Source of the DNA: Streptomyces typhae
GTDB lineage: Bacteria > Actinomycetota > Actinomycetes > Streptomycetales > Streptomycetaceae
DNA length: 64,000 nt
Direction: 5' to 3'
Assembly (NCBI RefSeq): GCF_009755605.1
Contig: NZ_WPNZ01000006.1
Span: 124,001-188,000, forward strand
In this document: piece after piece, positions 1 to 9,146 of the stretch
Layout of the letters: each line of letters opens with the position of its first letter
Numbering within the stretch: position 1 is the stretch's first letter
The notes under the pieces: model-generated
The model's database searches: none
What the model saw: only the letters and a program-made list of their open reading frames with translations
Told to the model about the DNA's origin: nothing
Position numbers and translations under genes: made by a program

Positions 1-85
1 CATACCCATCGATCACGTCCTCCCACCCCTTTCGGGCGATCTTCTGTGCGGATGTGCGGACACGGCGGGTGTCGGCACACGCGGG

Positions 86-143
86 CGGCGGATGCCGGGA
101 TGACCGACGGCGGATGCCGGGACAACTGGACGGCGGATGCCGG
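86..143. repeat. Three direct repeats upstream of the first gene
   Basis: The 13-mer CGGCGGATGCCGG occurs at 86-98, 108-120 and 131-143, a period of 22-23 bp. The rest of 1-282 shows no convincing gene; open frames here lack Streptomyces codon bias. The repeats could be operator half-sites for the GH43 gene at 283 or simple slippage products. Confidence 0.5.
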
Positions 144-282
144 CGGGCCGACGCGGCGGTGTCCCGGAGACCGGTGGCGCGTTGATCGGTCGACACTGCC
201 GACTCGTCCCCTGTGCGGACCGGTTCGGGTACGGGCCCGCAGCCGTGAGCCCCCTGCGACCGGTGCCGCGGGAAGGAACCCC

Positions 283-1698
283 ATGCGACGTCGTGTCGCG
301 GCCTGCGGACTCACCGCCGCCGCCCTGATCCTGATGCCGGTCCTCGGCCAGGCGCAGGCGGGCCCCCGCCTCCCGGCCGCCGCCGCACGGGTGACGTCCG
401 CGCCGCCGGCGTCCGCGCCGGTGGCGGCGGCCCCCGCCGACGGCCCCGTGCTCGACCGGAACTTCCCCGACCCCGACATCGTGAAGGTCGGCCCCACCTA
501 CCACGCGTACGCCACCAACGGCGCCGGACAGCACATCCAGCACGCCACGTCCACCGACCTCACCCACTGGCGCGCCGACACCGCCGACGTCCTGCCCGCG
601 CTCGGCGCCTGGGCCGTGCCCGACCGCGGCCTCGTGTGGGCGCCTGAGGTGTACGACAACGGCTCCGGTTTCACCATGCACTACACGGCCCACGACCGCG
701 CGAGCGACCGGCAGTGCGTCGGCGTCGCGCTGGCGCCGTCACCGGACGGGCCGTTCCGGCCGGTCGGCGACGGACCGCTGATCTGCCCGGCCGCGGAGGG
801 CGGCGCCATCGACGCGGCCTCCTACACGGAGGCCGGGCAGCGGTACGTGCTGTGGAAGAACGACGGCAACTGCTGCGGCCTCGGCGCCGACACCTGGCTG
901 CGCCTCCAGCCGACGTCGTGGGACGGCACCCGCCTCACGGGCGCCGCCACCCGCCTCGTCAAGCAGGACAGGGAGTGGGAGGGCCCGCTGGTGGAGGCGC
1001 CGACCCTCGTCCGGCGCGGCGGCCGTCATGTCCTGTTCTACTCGGCCCACTTCTACAGCCGCGACCAGTACCGCACCGGGTACGCGGTCGCGGAGCGGCT
1101 CACCGGCCCGTACACCAAGGCCGCCGGGCCGCTGATGACGACGGCCGGTTTCTCCGGAGCGGTCCGCGGCCCCGGCGGCCAGGACGTGGTGACCGGCCCC
1201 GACGGCCGCGACCGCATCGTCTTCCACGGCTGGAACGCCGACTACACCCAGCGGTTCCTGTACGCCGCCGACCTCGCCTTCGCGGACGGCCGTCCGGTGG
1301 TGCGGGGCAGCAAGAGGTTCCACGAGGCGGAGGACGCCCGCGTCGGGCACGCCGTCGTCCGGGACGCCCCCCTCGCCTCGGGCGGCAGGGCGGTCGGCGG
1401 GATCGACCACGCCGACAGCCACGTCGAGTTCCGGGTCTTCGCCGCGTCGGCGGGCACGCACACGCTGTTCGTGCGCTACGGCAACGGCTCCCTGGACGGC
1501 GCGGGCGCCCCGGTCGCCGCCGCCCACCGGCTCACGGTGAACGGCGCGGCGGCCGGCGTCGTCCCCTACCCGCACACCGGCTGGGACCGCTGGCGGTCGA
1601 CGGCCGGAACTCCCCTGCTCCTGCGGGCGGGTTGGAACACCGTACGACTGGCCAAGGACGCCTACTACGCGGAACTGGACGGCGTGGACGTGGCCTGA
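283..1698 (+). CDS. Secreted glycoside hydrolase family 43 protein with C-terminal carbohydrate-binding module
   Basis: A 471-residue secreted enzyme, probably acting on arabinan or xylan side chains. The ATG at 283 is preceded by GGAAGG and starts a clear signal peptide (MRRRVAACGLTAAALILMP...), so longer upstream frames were rejected. The GH43 five-bladed propeller begins near residue 60 with NFPDPDIVKVG, whose Asp is the expected catalytic base. WAPEV and EGPLVEAPTLV carry the other expected acidic residues. From about residue 345 (FHEAEDA) a beta-rich domain resembles CBM35/CBM6 and ends in a typical WNTVRLAKDAYYAELDGVDV motif. The stand-alone gene reads away from the encapsulin operon's promoter gap at 1699-1952. 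Substrate is inferred from the family only. Confidence 0.85.
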   Translation: MRRRVAACGLTAAALILMPVLGQAQAGPRLPAAAARVTSAPPASAPVAAAPADGPVLDRNFPDPDIVKVGPTYHAYATNGAGQHIQHATSTDLTHWRADTADVLPALGAWAVPDRGLVWAPEVYDNGSGFTMHYTAHDRASDRQCVGVALAPSPDGPFRPVGDGPLICPAAEGGAIDAASYTEAGQRYVLWKNDGNCCGLGADTWLRLQPTSWDGTRLTGAATRLVKQDREWEGPLVEAPTLVRRGGRHVLFYSAHFYSRDQYRTGYAVAERLTGPYTKAAGPLMTTAGFSGAVRGPGGQDVVTGPDGRDRIVFHGWNADYTQRFLYAADLAFADGRPVVRGSKRFHEAEDARVGHAVVRDAPLASGGRAVGGIDHADSHVEFRVFAASAGTHTLFVRYGNGSLDGAGAPVAAAHRLTVNGAAAGVVPYPHTGWDRWRSTAGTPLLLRAGWNTVRLAKDAYYAELDGVDVA

Positions 1699-1952
1699 GC
1701 GGGCATGCCACACCGCGTGATCTCGGCTGAAATCCGCCGGTAGGCAGGCAAACATCGCGCGGGCACGATCATCGTATCGAGTTAATGTCGTCAGTTTTCC
1801 TTGGCCCGGCGGGCGAAGTGGCCACTAGGGTTCCCGTGGATCTGGACGGATTCCCGTCCGTATACGCCTATATCTCGTTTACCCCTGTTCCTTCCGTTGC
1901 CGGTGACGCGCACCTACACGCGTCACTCCGCCGAGCAAGGAGAGCTCGCCCG

Positions 1953-3365
1953 ATGACTGTTGACTCGAGCCCGGAAACGCGAGTGGAGCCGCCGCGGCAG
2001 ACCAGCCTGGGCACGGCGGCCGCCCGCAACCTCGCCAGCACGACCAAGTCCGCCCCGCAGATGCAGGAGATCACCTCCCGCTGGCTGCTGCGGATGCTCC
2101 CCTGGGTGGAGACCAAGGGCGGGGTCTACCGCGTGAACCGCCGTCTGACCCACACCGTCGGCGACGGCACCGTGGAGTTCGTCCAGGACGGCTCCGACGT
2201 CCGTGTGATCCCCCGCGAACTCGGCGAACTGGCGCTGCTGCGCGGCTTCGACGACGTGGACGTGCTGACCGCCATCGCCGACCGGTGCGTGCAGCGCGAC
2301 TTCCGGGTCGGCGAGACGCTGGCCGAGCGCGGGGCGCCCGCGGACCACCTGCATCTGATCGCCCACGGCCGCGTCAGCCAGACCTCGGCAGGCCCGTACG
2401 GCGAGGAGGTGGCCCTCGACGTGCTCGCCGACGGCGACCGGTTCGGCGAGCACGCCCTCCTGGACGAGGACGCCCGCTGGGACCAGACCGCCACCGCCGA
2501 GACCTCCGGCACCCTGCTGACCCTGTCCCGCGCCGACTTCGAGGCCGTGGTGTCCTCGGCCCCGGCCCTGCGGGGCCACCTGGAGGAGTTCAGGTCGCGC
2601 GCGCAGCGCCGGCAGAACCACCGCGGCGAGGCGGAGATCGCCATGTCCGCCGGTCACACCGGCGAACACGAACTGCCCGGCGCGTTCGTGGACTACGAAC
2701 TGAAACCCCGCGAGTACGAACTCTCCGCCGCGCAGACCATCCTGCGCGTCCACACGCGGGTCGCCGACCTCTACAACGGCCCGATGAACCAGACGAAGGA
2801 GCAACTCCGGCTCACCATCGAGGCGCTGCGGGAGCGCCAGGAGCACGAGCTGGTCAACAACCGGGAGTTCGGCCTGCTCCACAACGCCGACTTCAAGCAG
2901 CGCATCCAGCCGCACTCGGGCACGCCGACCCCCGACGACCTGGACGAACTGCTCTGCCGCCGCCGCGGCTCCAAGCTCTTCCTCGCCCACCCGAAGACGA
3001 TCGCCGCGATCGGGCGCGAGTTCAACTCCCGCGGGATCTACCCCGACCACGTCGACCTCGGCGGCCAGCTGGTGCCCGCCTGGCGCGGGGTCCCGATCCT
3101 GCCCTGCAACAAGATTCCCATCACCAAGGAGAAGACCAGCTCGATCCTGTGCATGCGCACCGGCGAGGACAACCAGGGCGTCATCGGTCTGCACCAGACC
3201 GGCCTGCCCGACGAGTACGAACCGGGGCTGTCGGTCCGCTTCATGGGCCTGAACGAGCAGGCGATCACCTCCTACCTCGTCACCACCTACTACTCCGCCG
3301 CGATCCTCGTGCCGGACGCGGTCGGCGTCCTGGAGAACGTGCAGATCGCCCGCTGGGGCAGGTAG
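1953..3365 (+). CDS. eshA: Family 2B encapsulin shell protein with cyclic-nucleotide-binding domain (EshA-like)
   Basis: Shell subunit of a protein nanocompartment, 470 residues. The ATG at 1953 follows AAGGAGA at ideal spacing. The N-terminal arm (1-90) is typical of family 2 encapsulins ([26 protein letters not shown]). A Crp/Fnr-like cyclic-nucleotide-binding domain is inserted at about residues 95-215 (DRFGEHALL), and the HK97-fold remainder follows ([52 protein letters not shown]). In Streptomyces this protein is also known as EshA and lies beside the 2-methylisoborneol genes, as here. The TAG is followed after 35 nt by the terpene cyclase, its probable cargo. No DNA-binding HTH follows the cNMP domain, so an annotation as a Crp transcription factor would be wrong. 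Confidence 0.92.
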   Translation: MTVDSSPETRVEPPRQTSLGTAAARNLASTTKSAPQMQEITSRWLLRMLPWVETKGGVYRVNRRLTHTVGDGTVEFVQDGSDVRVIPRELGELALLRGFDDVDVLTAIADRCVQRDFRVGETLAERGAPADHLHLIAHGRVSQTSAGPYGEEVALDVLADGDRFGEHALLDEDARWDQTATAETSGTLLTLSRADFEAVVSSAPALRGHLEEFRSRAQRRQNHRGEAEIAMSAGHTGEHELPGAFVDYELKPREYELSAAQTILRVHTRVADLYNGPMNQTKEQLRLTIEALRERQEHELVNNREFGLLHNADFKQRIQPHSGTPTPDDLDELLCRRRGSKLFLAHPKTIAAIGREFNSRGIYPDHVDLGGQLVPAWRGVPILPCNKIPITKEKTSSILCMRTGEDNQGVIGLHQTGLPDEYEPGLSVRFMGLNEQAITSYLVTTYYSAAILVPDAVGVLENVQIARWGR

Positions 3366-3400
3366 TGGATCCGGCCGCCCGCCCCACCAGGGAGCCATGG

Positions 3401-4819
3401 ATGCCCGCGGACGCGCCGCGGACACCCGCGCACGCGCCCGAGCCGACGCCTTCGCGGCAGGTGCCAGCACAGCCGGAGCCTCCACAGCAGGAATCTCCTC
3501 AGCAGGACTCTCCCCAGCTGGAATCCCGGCAGTCGGAACCCGCGGAGTCGCACCCTCCGCAGTCGCACCCCCCGGAGTCGATCCTGCCCGAGGTCGTCGC
3601 CCCCTTCGGGGCGCGTGTCCTCGCCGAGGCGGCGGCCCGTGCCTGCGACGTCAGAGCCGTCTTCGGGGATCCGGTCGGCGCGTCGTCGCCGCCCGCGCCG
3701 GAGCCCGACCTGGCCCGGATCCTGCGCGGCCCCAGCGGACTCGGCACGGCCGGTCTGCGCCTGGTCCCGAGGGAGGAACCGGCGCCGCCCGCCGAGGCCC
3801 CCGGGGAAGGGCCAGGGGAGGCCCCGCCCGCCGCGGCGGAGGGGACGCCGATCCCCGGGCTCTACCACCACCCGGTGCCCGACCCCGACCCGGTACGGGT
3901 CGAGGAGGTCAGCCGCAGGATCAAGTCCTGGGCGATCGACGAGGTCTCCCTGTATCCCGACGACTGGGAGGAGGAGTTCGACGGCTTCTCCGTGGGCCGC
4001 TACATGGTCGCCTGCCATCCGGACGCCCCCACCGTCGACCACCTGATGATCGCCACCCGTCTGATGGTGGCCGAGAACGCGGTGGACGACTGCTACTGCG
4101 AGGACCACGGAGGCTCACCCGACGGTCTCGGTGAACGCCTGCTCCTCGCGCACACGGCCCTCGACCCGCTGTACACGACGCAGGAGTACCAGCCGCAGTG
4201 GGCGCGGTCCCTGCACGCGGACGCGCCCCGGCGCGCCTACCGCTCCGCCATGGAGTACTTCGTCCAGGCGGGCAGCGCCTCCCAGGCCGACCGGTTCCGG
4301 CACGACATGGCCCGGCTGCACATGGGCTACCTCGCCGAGGCGGCCTGGGCCAAGGAGGACCGCGTACCCGAGGTGTGGGAGTACCTGGCGATGCGCCAGT
4401 TCAACAACTTCCGCCCCTGCCCCACCATCACCGACACCGTCGGCGGCTACGAACTCCCGGCGGACCTGCACGCACAGCCAGCCATGCAGCGGGTCATCGC
4501 ACTCGCGGGCAACGCGACGACCATCGTGAACGACCTCTACTCGTACACCAAGGAACTCGACTCGCCGGGCCGGCACCTGAACCTGCCGGTCGTGATCGCC
4601 GACCGCGAGGGCCTCTCGGAGCGGGACGCCTATCTGAAGTCGGTCGAGGTCCACAACGACCTCATGCGCGAGTTCGAGACCGCGGCCGCGGAGCTGACCG
4701 CGGCCCTGCCCGTACCGAGTGCACAGCGCTTCCTGCGCGGCGTGGCCACGTGGGTCGACGGCAACCACTACTGGCACCGGACCAACACCTACCGCTACAG
4801 CCTGCCCGACTTCTGGTAA
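3401..4819 (+). CDS. 2-methylisoborneol synthase (class I terpene cyclase), probable encapsulin cargo
   Basis: Cyclises 2-methyl-geranyl diphosphate to 2-methylisoborneol, the musty Streptomyces odorant. The ATG at 3401 lies 6 nt after GGGAG; a GTG overlapping the previous stop (3365) is in frame but has no ribosome site. 472 residues. The Asp-rich metal motif is DDCYCED (229-235), the variant usual in this family; the NSE/DTE motif is NDLYSYTKE (377-385); the C-terminal RY pair is in TNTYRYSLPDFW. Residues 1-160 are disordered-looking, rich in Pro/Gln/Glu/Ser, and include the short motif PIPGLYHHP. In the characterised family 2B system such an extension targets cargo to the shell. The start of this protein tail overlaps no other gene; the methyltransferase follows after 4 nt. 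Confidence 0.95.
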   Translation: MPADAPRTPAHAPEPTPSRQVPAQPEPPQQESPQQDSPQLESRQSEPAESHPPQSHPPESILPEVVAPFGARVLAEAAARACDVRAVFGDPVGASSPPAPEPDLARILRGPSGLGTAGLRLVPREEPAPPAEAPGEGPGEAPPAAAEGTPIPGLYHHPVPDPDPVRVEEVSRRIKSWAIDEVSLYPDDWEEEFDGFSVGRYMVACHPDAPTVDHLMIATRLMVAENAVDDCYCEDHGGSPDGLGERLLLAHTALDPLYTTQEYQPQWARSLHADAPRRAYRSAMEYFVQAGSASQADRFRHDMARLHMGYLAEAAWAKEDRVPEVWEYLAMRQFNNFRPCPTITDTVGGYELPADLHAQPAMQRVIALAGNATTIVNDLYSYTKELDSPGRHLNLPVVIADREGLSERDAYLKSVEVHNDLMREFETAAAELTAALPVPSAQRFLRGVATWVDGNHYWHRTNTYRYSLPDFW

Positions 4820-4823
4820 GAGA

Positions 4824-5732
4824 ATGGATTCATCTGTGACAAGCACCGAACTCACCGCCACGTCGAGCGGCACCTCCGGCACCTCCCTGCGCATCCCGGG
4901 CCCCGCGACGCCCTACCAGGGCGACATCGCCCGGTACTGGGACGGCGAGGCCAGGCCCGTGAACCTGCGTCTCGGTGACGTCGACGGCCTCTACCACCAC
5001 CACTACGGCATCGGGGAGGTGGACCACGCCGCGCTCGGTGACGCCGAGGACAGCGAGAGCGAGAAGAAGCTGATCGCCGAGCTGCACCGCCTGGAGTCGG
5101 CCCAGGCCGAGTTCCTCCTGGGCCACCTCGGGGACATCGGCCGTGACGACACCCTGGTGGACGCCGGCTGCGGCCGCGGCGGTTCGATGGTGATGGCGCA
5201 CCAGCGCTTCGGCTGCAAGGTGGAGGGCGTGACGCTGTCCGCCAAGCAGGCCGCCTTCGCCAACAACCGGGCCCGCGAACTGCGCATCCAGGACCACGTC
5301 CGCGCCCGCGTGTGCAACATGCTCGCCATGCCGTTCGCGACCGGGGAGGCGGCGGCCTCGTGGAACAACGAGTCGAGCATGTACGTCGACCTGCAGGACC
5401 TGTTCGCCGAGCACGCGCGCGTCCTCGGCGTCGGCGGCCGCTATGTGACCATCACCGGCTGCTGGAACCCGCGGTACGGCCAGCCCTCGAAGTGGGTCTC
5501 GCAGATCAACGCGCACTTCGAGTGCAACATCCACTCGCGCCGTGAGTACCTGCGCGCCATGGCCGACAACCGCCTGGTGCCGCAGGCCGTCGTCGACCTC
5601 ACGCCCGACACCCTGCCGTACTGGGAGCTGCGGGCCACGTCCTCGCTGGTCACGGGAATTGAGGACGCGTTCATCAACTCCTACAAGGACGGCTCCTTCC
5701 AGTACCTCCTGATCGCGGCCGACCGGGTCTGA
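4824..5732 (+). CDS. Geranyl diphosphate 2-C-methyltransferase
   Basis: SAM-dependent enzyme that methylates C2 of geranyl diphosphate to give the substrate of the preceding cyclase. 302 residues from the ATG at 4824, four nt after the cyclase TAA, with GTAAGAGA as ribosome site, so the genes are translationally linked. SAM motif I is LVDAGCGRGGS at about 111-121. Family hallmarks include YWDGEARPVNLRLGDVDGLYHHHYGIG, SWNNESSMYVDL and TGIEDAFINSYKDGSFQYLLIAADRV. It is the last gene of the operon: a perfect 12-bp hairpin lies 78 nt downstream. Confidence 0.95.
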   Translation: MDSSVTSTELTATSSGTSGTSLRIPGPATPYQGDIARYWDGEARPVNLRLGDVDGLYHHHYGIGEVDHAALGDAEDSESEKKLIAELHRLESAQAEFLLGHLGDIGRDDTLVDAGCGRGGSMVMAHQRFGCKVEGVTLSAKQAAFANNRARELRIQDHVRARVCNMLAMPFATGEAAASWNNESSMYVDLQDLFAEHARVLGVGGRYVTITGCWNPRYGQPSKWVSQINAHFECNIHSRREYLRAMADNRLVPQAVVDLTPDTLPYWELRATSSLVTGIEDAFINSYKDGSFQYLLIAADRV

Positions 5733-5809
5733 CCTCCTCGCCGGATGCGCGTACGGGGACCGCGTACGAGGACCGCACGCGGGGGCCCGCGCGCGGACTC
5801 CCGGGCACC

Positions 5810-5843
5810 GGGCACCTGGAGCGGCCACGCCCTCCAGGTGCCC
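5810..5843 (+). terminator. Strong hairpin after the 2-methylisoborneol operon
   Basis: GGGCACCTGGAG (5810-5821) pairs perfectly with CTCCAGGTGCCC (5832-5843) over a 10-nt loop. It has no U tract, as is common in Streptomyces. The rest of the 347-nt gap 5733-6079 has no gene; it should carry the promoter of the next one. Confidence 0.75.
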
Positions 5844-6079
5844 GATCAGCCGTCTCGTACCGGCGTCCCCGGGGCCCGCTGCGCGCCGTCACCCGTAGAG
5901 GTGATTCGTGCGGCCCGTGATCCGAGGTTTCTCCGGGGCCCGCGCCCCCCTGCCACCGCGCGCCCCTTGCTTCCGGCAGGCCGTGATACATACATTCCCG
6001 ACCTGCTGGGACATGTCCGTCCCGCACCAGGGAGCAGCGGGCCGTTCGCCGTTGCCGGCCAGCCAGGGAGCCGTTCTCG

Positions 6080-7078
6080 ATGACCGACCGCGGACGAGGG
6101 GAACACACCGCGGCGGCGCGGCGGTTGGGCGGGGCGCTGCGTGCCCTGCAACAGCGTTCGGGGCGCACGCTGCGCAGCCTGGAGGAGCAGGTGCGGATCA
6201 GCGACTCGTCGCTCTCGCGCTACTTCCGCGGGGACACCGTGCCGCCCTGGCCCGTGGTGCGCGACGTGTGCCGGGCCCTCGGCGGTGACCCCACCGAGTA
6301 CCGGGTCCTGTGGGAGGCGGCCGACCGCAGCCGGCCGGAGCCGCTGCCCGAACCCGCCGCCGCTCCCCCGCCCGCCGCTCCCCCGCCGCCCGCTGCCGTC
6401 CAGGGCGTCCGGGCCGCCCGCGCGTTCGTACGGGCCGGGCTCAACGGCCGGTGGACCTGCGCCGCGGCCGGTGCGGCGGCCGGTCTGCTCACCGGCGTCC
6501 TCGTCACCGTGCTCGTCCTCCCCCAGGACTCCCCGCCCGGCTCGCGCGCGGCAGCGCCCGCCTCGTCCACCGGACCCACCCTCCCGGTCCTGCCCGCGCA
6601 CCCCTCGCAGACCTCCGCGCCCTTCCCGCCCGCCCGTCCCGCCGACACCCTCGCGAAGGCCCCGCCCGGGGACGGCCCCACGTACACCGAGAGCGCGGGA
6701 GCCACGAGGCCGCCCGAGGCCACGCGGATCTTCGTCAGCCGGGCCACGGGCAACTGCCTGGACGACAGCCTCGACAAGGGGCTGCGCTCCTACGCGTGCA
6801 ACGGGATGCCGTACCAGTGGTGGACCGTCCGCCGGTACGCCGACGGCGCGCGCCAGCTCCGCAACCACGCCACGGGCAAGTGTCTCGACCACGACCCGGC
6901 CGACCTGCGCACCGCGCGGTGCGGGGCGGCGCCCTCGCAGAAGTGGGTGTTCGCTCCGGGGCACGACGAGGCGGTCGGCCTCAGGAACGCGGACACCGGA
7001 CGGTGCCTGGAGGACGACGGGCGCGCCGGTCTGCGGGCCGTGCGCTGCTCGCCCACACGCCAGCAGAAGTGGGCGTGA
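6080..7078 (+). CDS. XRE-type HTH protein with transmembrane segment and ricin-type lectin domain
   Basis: A 332-residue predicted one-pass membrane protein. Residues 1-85 form an XRE-like HTH (ARRLGGALRALQQRSGRTLRSLEEQV, SDSSLSRYFRGDTVPPW). A Pro/Ala linker follows, then one hydrophobic helix at about 133-156 (AAAGAAAGLLTGVLVTVLVLP), a low-complexity extracellular stretch, and a C-terminal ricin B-type beta-trefoil (220-332) with recurrent GxCLDD / GKCLDHD / GRCLEDD and QxW-like motifs (SQKWVF, QQKWA). The inferred layout is a cytoplasmic DNA-binding head with an exported lectin, which suggests a membrane-bound sensor. ATG 6080 follows GGGAG. The ligand and target are unknown. Confidence 0.8.
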   Translation: MTDRGRGEHTAAARRLGGALRALQQRSGRTLRSLEEQVRISDSSLSRYFRGDTVPPWPVVRDVCRALGGDPTEYRVLWEAADRSRPEPLPEPAAAPPPAAPPPPAAVQGVRAARAFVRAGLNGRWTCAAAGAAAGLLTGVLVTVLVLPQDSPPGSRAAAPASSTGPTLPVLPAHPSQTSAPFPPARPADTLAKAPPGDGPTYTESAGATRPPEATRIFVSRATGNCLDDSLDKGLRSYACNGMPYQWWTVRRYADGARQLRNHATGKCLDHDPADLRTARCGAAPSQKWVFAPGHDEAVGLRNADTGRCLEDDGRAGLRAVRCSPTRQQKWA

Positions 7079-7093
7079 GCGCCCGCCGTCCCG

Positions 7094-8257
7094 TCAGGGG
7101 GCGGCAGCGGCCATGCGGTCGTCCTCCTCGTGGTCGGCAGCGGCGGTACGGTCGGCCTCCCCGGGGTCGGCAGCGGCGGTACGGTCGGCCTCCCCGAAGT
7201 CGGCGGTGGTGCTGCGGAAGCGCGCCCGGTACACCGTGGGCGCGATGCCCAGCTGGTCCTTGAAGGCCCGGCGCAGTGACTCCGACGAACCGAATCCGGC
7301 GCGCCGGGCGACCTCTTCGACACTGTCGGACCCCGCCTCCAGGAGCGCCTGGGCGGCTTCGAGGCGCGCCGCCTCGACGTACTGTCCTGCCGTCGTGCCG
7401 GTCTCCGCGCGGAAGAGCCGCCCCAAGTGCCGTGCGCTCACACCTGCCCGGCGTGCCAGCGAGTCGACGCTGTGGTCCTCCGTGGGATCGGCGGTGACCG
7501 CGTCCATCGCCCGGCGCACCACCGACCCCTCGGCCGTCTCCGGCGCGAGCCGTCTGCTGAACTGCGACTGGCCGCCGGGCCGCGCCATGAAGACGACCAG
7601 TTCGCGGGCGACGCTCCGCGCGACGCGCGCGCCGTGGTCGTCCTCGACGAGGGCGAGGGCCAGGTCGATGCCCGCGGTCACCCCGGCCGAGGTCACCACG
7701 GGGCCGTCGCGCACGAACAGCGGGTCCTCGGCGACCCGCACCCGCGGGTAGGCGCCCGCCAGTTCCCCGGCCAGTTCCCAGTGCGTCGCCGCACGCCGGC
7801 CGTCCAGGAGCCCGGCCTCGGCGAGGACGAACGCCCCCGCGCACACGGAGGTGATCCGTGGCGTGCGGGCGGCGAGGGCCGCGGTCAGGCCCACCAGTTC
7901 GGTGTCGGCGACCGCGTGCCGCCAGTCCCGGCGGCCGGGCACGACCAGGGTGCCGATGCGGCGCGGCAGGTCGGACGGCGCGCCGTCCACCCCCACGCGC
8001 ACGCCGGAGGAGGTGCGGACGTCGTGTCCGGTCGGGGAGACGACGCGCAGGTCGTAGCGGGCGCCGTGGGAGTTGGCGGTGGTGAGGACCTCGGCGGGGC
8101 CGCTCACGTCGAGGAGCTGGACGCCGTCGAAGGCGAGGAGAGCGACGACGTGCCGGGCCGCCCTGCCCGCACCCGGGCCGCCCGCTCGCAGCGCCCTGCC
8201 CCCTCGCGCCGTCCCGCCCCCGCGCGCCGTCCCGCCCGCGCGGCCCTGCCCGCTCAC
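7094..8257 (-). CDS. GlxA-family regulator (DJ-1/PfpI amidotransferase-like domain plus AraC HTH)
   Basis: 387-residue transcriptional regulator. The N-terminal half is a DJ-1/PfpI fold (VVALLAFDGVQLLDVSGPAEVL, ITSVCAGAFVLAEAGLLDGRRATHWE-like stretch with the nucleophile-elbow Cys); the C-terminal 100 residues are an AraC HTH pair (SVDSLARRAGVSARHLGRLFRAETG, EEVARRAGFGSSESLRRAFKDQLGIAPTVYR). The GTG start at 8257 overlaps the stop of the HD-domain gene by 4 nt, so the two are translationally coupled. The C-terminus carries a degenerate repeat (ADFGEADRTAAADPGEADRTAAAD) encoded by a short tandem duplication. It probably regulates its own operon or the coupled enzyme; effector unknown. Confidence 0.85.
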   Translation of the reverse strand: MSGQGRAGGTARGGGTARGGRALRAGGPGAGRAARHVVALLAFDGVQLLDVSGPAEVLTTANSHGARYDLRVVSPTGHDVRTSSGVRVGVDGAPSDLPRRIGTLVVPGRRDWRHAVADTELVGLTAALAARTPRITSVCAGAFVLAEAGLLDGRRAATHWELAGELAGAYPRVRVAEDPLFVRDGPVVTSAGVTAGIDLALALVEDDHGARVARSVARELVVFMARPGGQSQFSRRLAPETAEGSVVRRAMDAVTADPTEDHSVDSLARRAGVSARHLGRLFRAETGTTAGQYVEAARLEAAQALLEAGSDSVEEVARRAGFGSSESLRRAFKDQLGIAPTVYRARFRSTTADFGEADRTAAADPGEADRTAAADHEEDDRMAAAAP

Positions 8258-8907
8258 TCCGCCCACGGCGACTCCAGGATGGTGCGGACGAAGTCTCCGC
8301 GTTCGAAGCCGGGTACGTGGTGTTCCAGGACGTCGGCCTTCACGTTGCCGAACGTCGTCTCCGGCTTGCGGCGGACGCCCTCGGTGAACGCCTCCAGGAT
8401 CCGCCGCTTGAAATCCGGGCGGGGGTGCAGGGCCACCACGGCGGCGCGGTCGGCCGCGGAGAGGTCGTCGTAGCCGATGCCGAGGACGTCGTACTCCACA
8501 CCGGCGGTCACCAGGGCGACCTCGGGTTCCATGTACGCGGGGACACCGGGGGTGGTGTGCAGGGCGATGGCCGTCCACACCCGCCGGATGCTGTCCTCGG
8601 GCAGGTCGTGGCCGCGCAGGAACCGCTTCGCCTCCTCGGCGCCGTCGATCTCGAAGCGCCGCCCGCTGCCGTGGAAGTCCCGACCGAGCCCCACGTCGTG
8701 GAACATCGCGCCGACGTACAGCAGCTCCGGATCGAAGCTCAGGCCGCGGCCCGCGCCCTGCAGTGCGCCGAAGAAGTACACCCGGCGCGAGTGGTGGTAG
8801 ATCAGTTCGCTCGTGGTGTCCCGGATCAGCTCCGTGGCCTCCCTGGCCACCTTCGTGTCCGGAACGGCGATGTCCGCGGCCTGCGCCCGCGTGCCCGTGT
8901 TCGTCAT
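8254..8907 (-). CDS. HD-domain phosphohydrolase-like protein
   Basis: 217-residue cytoplasmic HD-superfamily protein, similar to cyanamide-hydratase-type or metal-dependent phosphohydrolase members. The metal ligands are visible as YHHSRRVYFF, the HD pair in LLYVGAMFHDVGLG, and the later His in WTAIALHTT. The start is the ATG at 8907 (MTNTGTRAQ); longer frames lack a ribosome site. The stop overlaps the GTG of the GlxA-type regulator by 4 nt, so one transcript expresses both. The substrate cannot be told from the sequence. Confidence 0.8.
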   Translation of the reverse strand: MTNTGTRAQAADIAVPDTKVAREATELIRDTTSELIYHHSRRVYFFGALQGAGRGLSFDPELLYVGAMFHDVGLGRDFHGSGRRFEIDGAEEAKRFLRGHDLPEDSIRRVWTAIALHTTPGVPAYMEPEVALVTAGVEYDVLGIGYDDLSAADRAAVVALHPRPDFKRRILEAFTEGVRRKPETTFGNVKADVLEHHVPGFERGDFVRTILESPWAE

Positions 8908-9046
8908 GGCTCGCTGCCTCACGTGGTCGATGGCTCCGTCTCCCCTGCACTTGAAGCATCGCGCCGCGCGGAGGGCGTCGCCATGGCGGTCCGGCCGTAT
9001 GTCCCACAGATACGGACACACGGCCGGGCGGACCTCGGGTTCCGAC

Positions 9047-9146
9047 GGGCCTCAGGAACCGGCAGACACAGGCCTCAGGAACCGGCAGACACGGGCGTCA
9101 GGAACTGGCAGACACGGGCGTCAGGAACTGGCGGGCCTCAGGAACT
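9047..9146. repeat. 23-bp tandem repeat running into the end of helR
   Basis: Copies beginning CTCAGGAAC or GTCAGGAAC occur at 9051, 9074, 9097 and 9120, exactly 23 bp apart. A shorter fifth copy at 9137 carries the stop codon of helR. Copies differ mainly by two substitutions. The array separates helR from the HD/GlxA operon, both on the minus strand, so it lies in the upstream region of the HD gene. Confidence 0.75.

Noticed and set aside
1953..3365. Crp/Fnr transcription factor
   Set aside because: A cNMP domain is present but no HTH follows; the rest matches the encapsulin shell and the terpene gene context.
9047..9146. Possible CRISPR array
   Set aside because: The copies are directly adjacent (23-bp period) with no unique spacers, and no cas gene is near.
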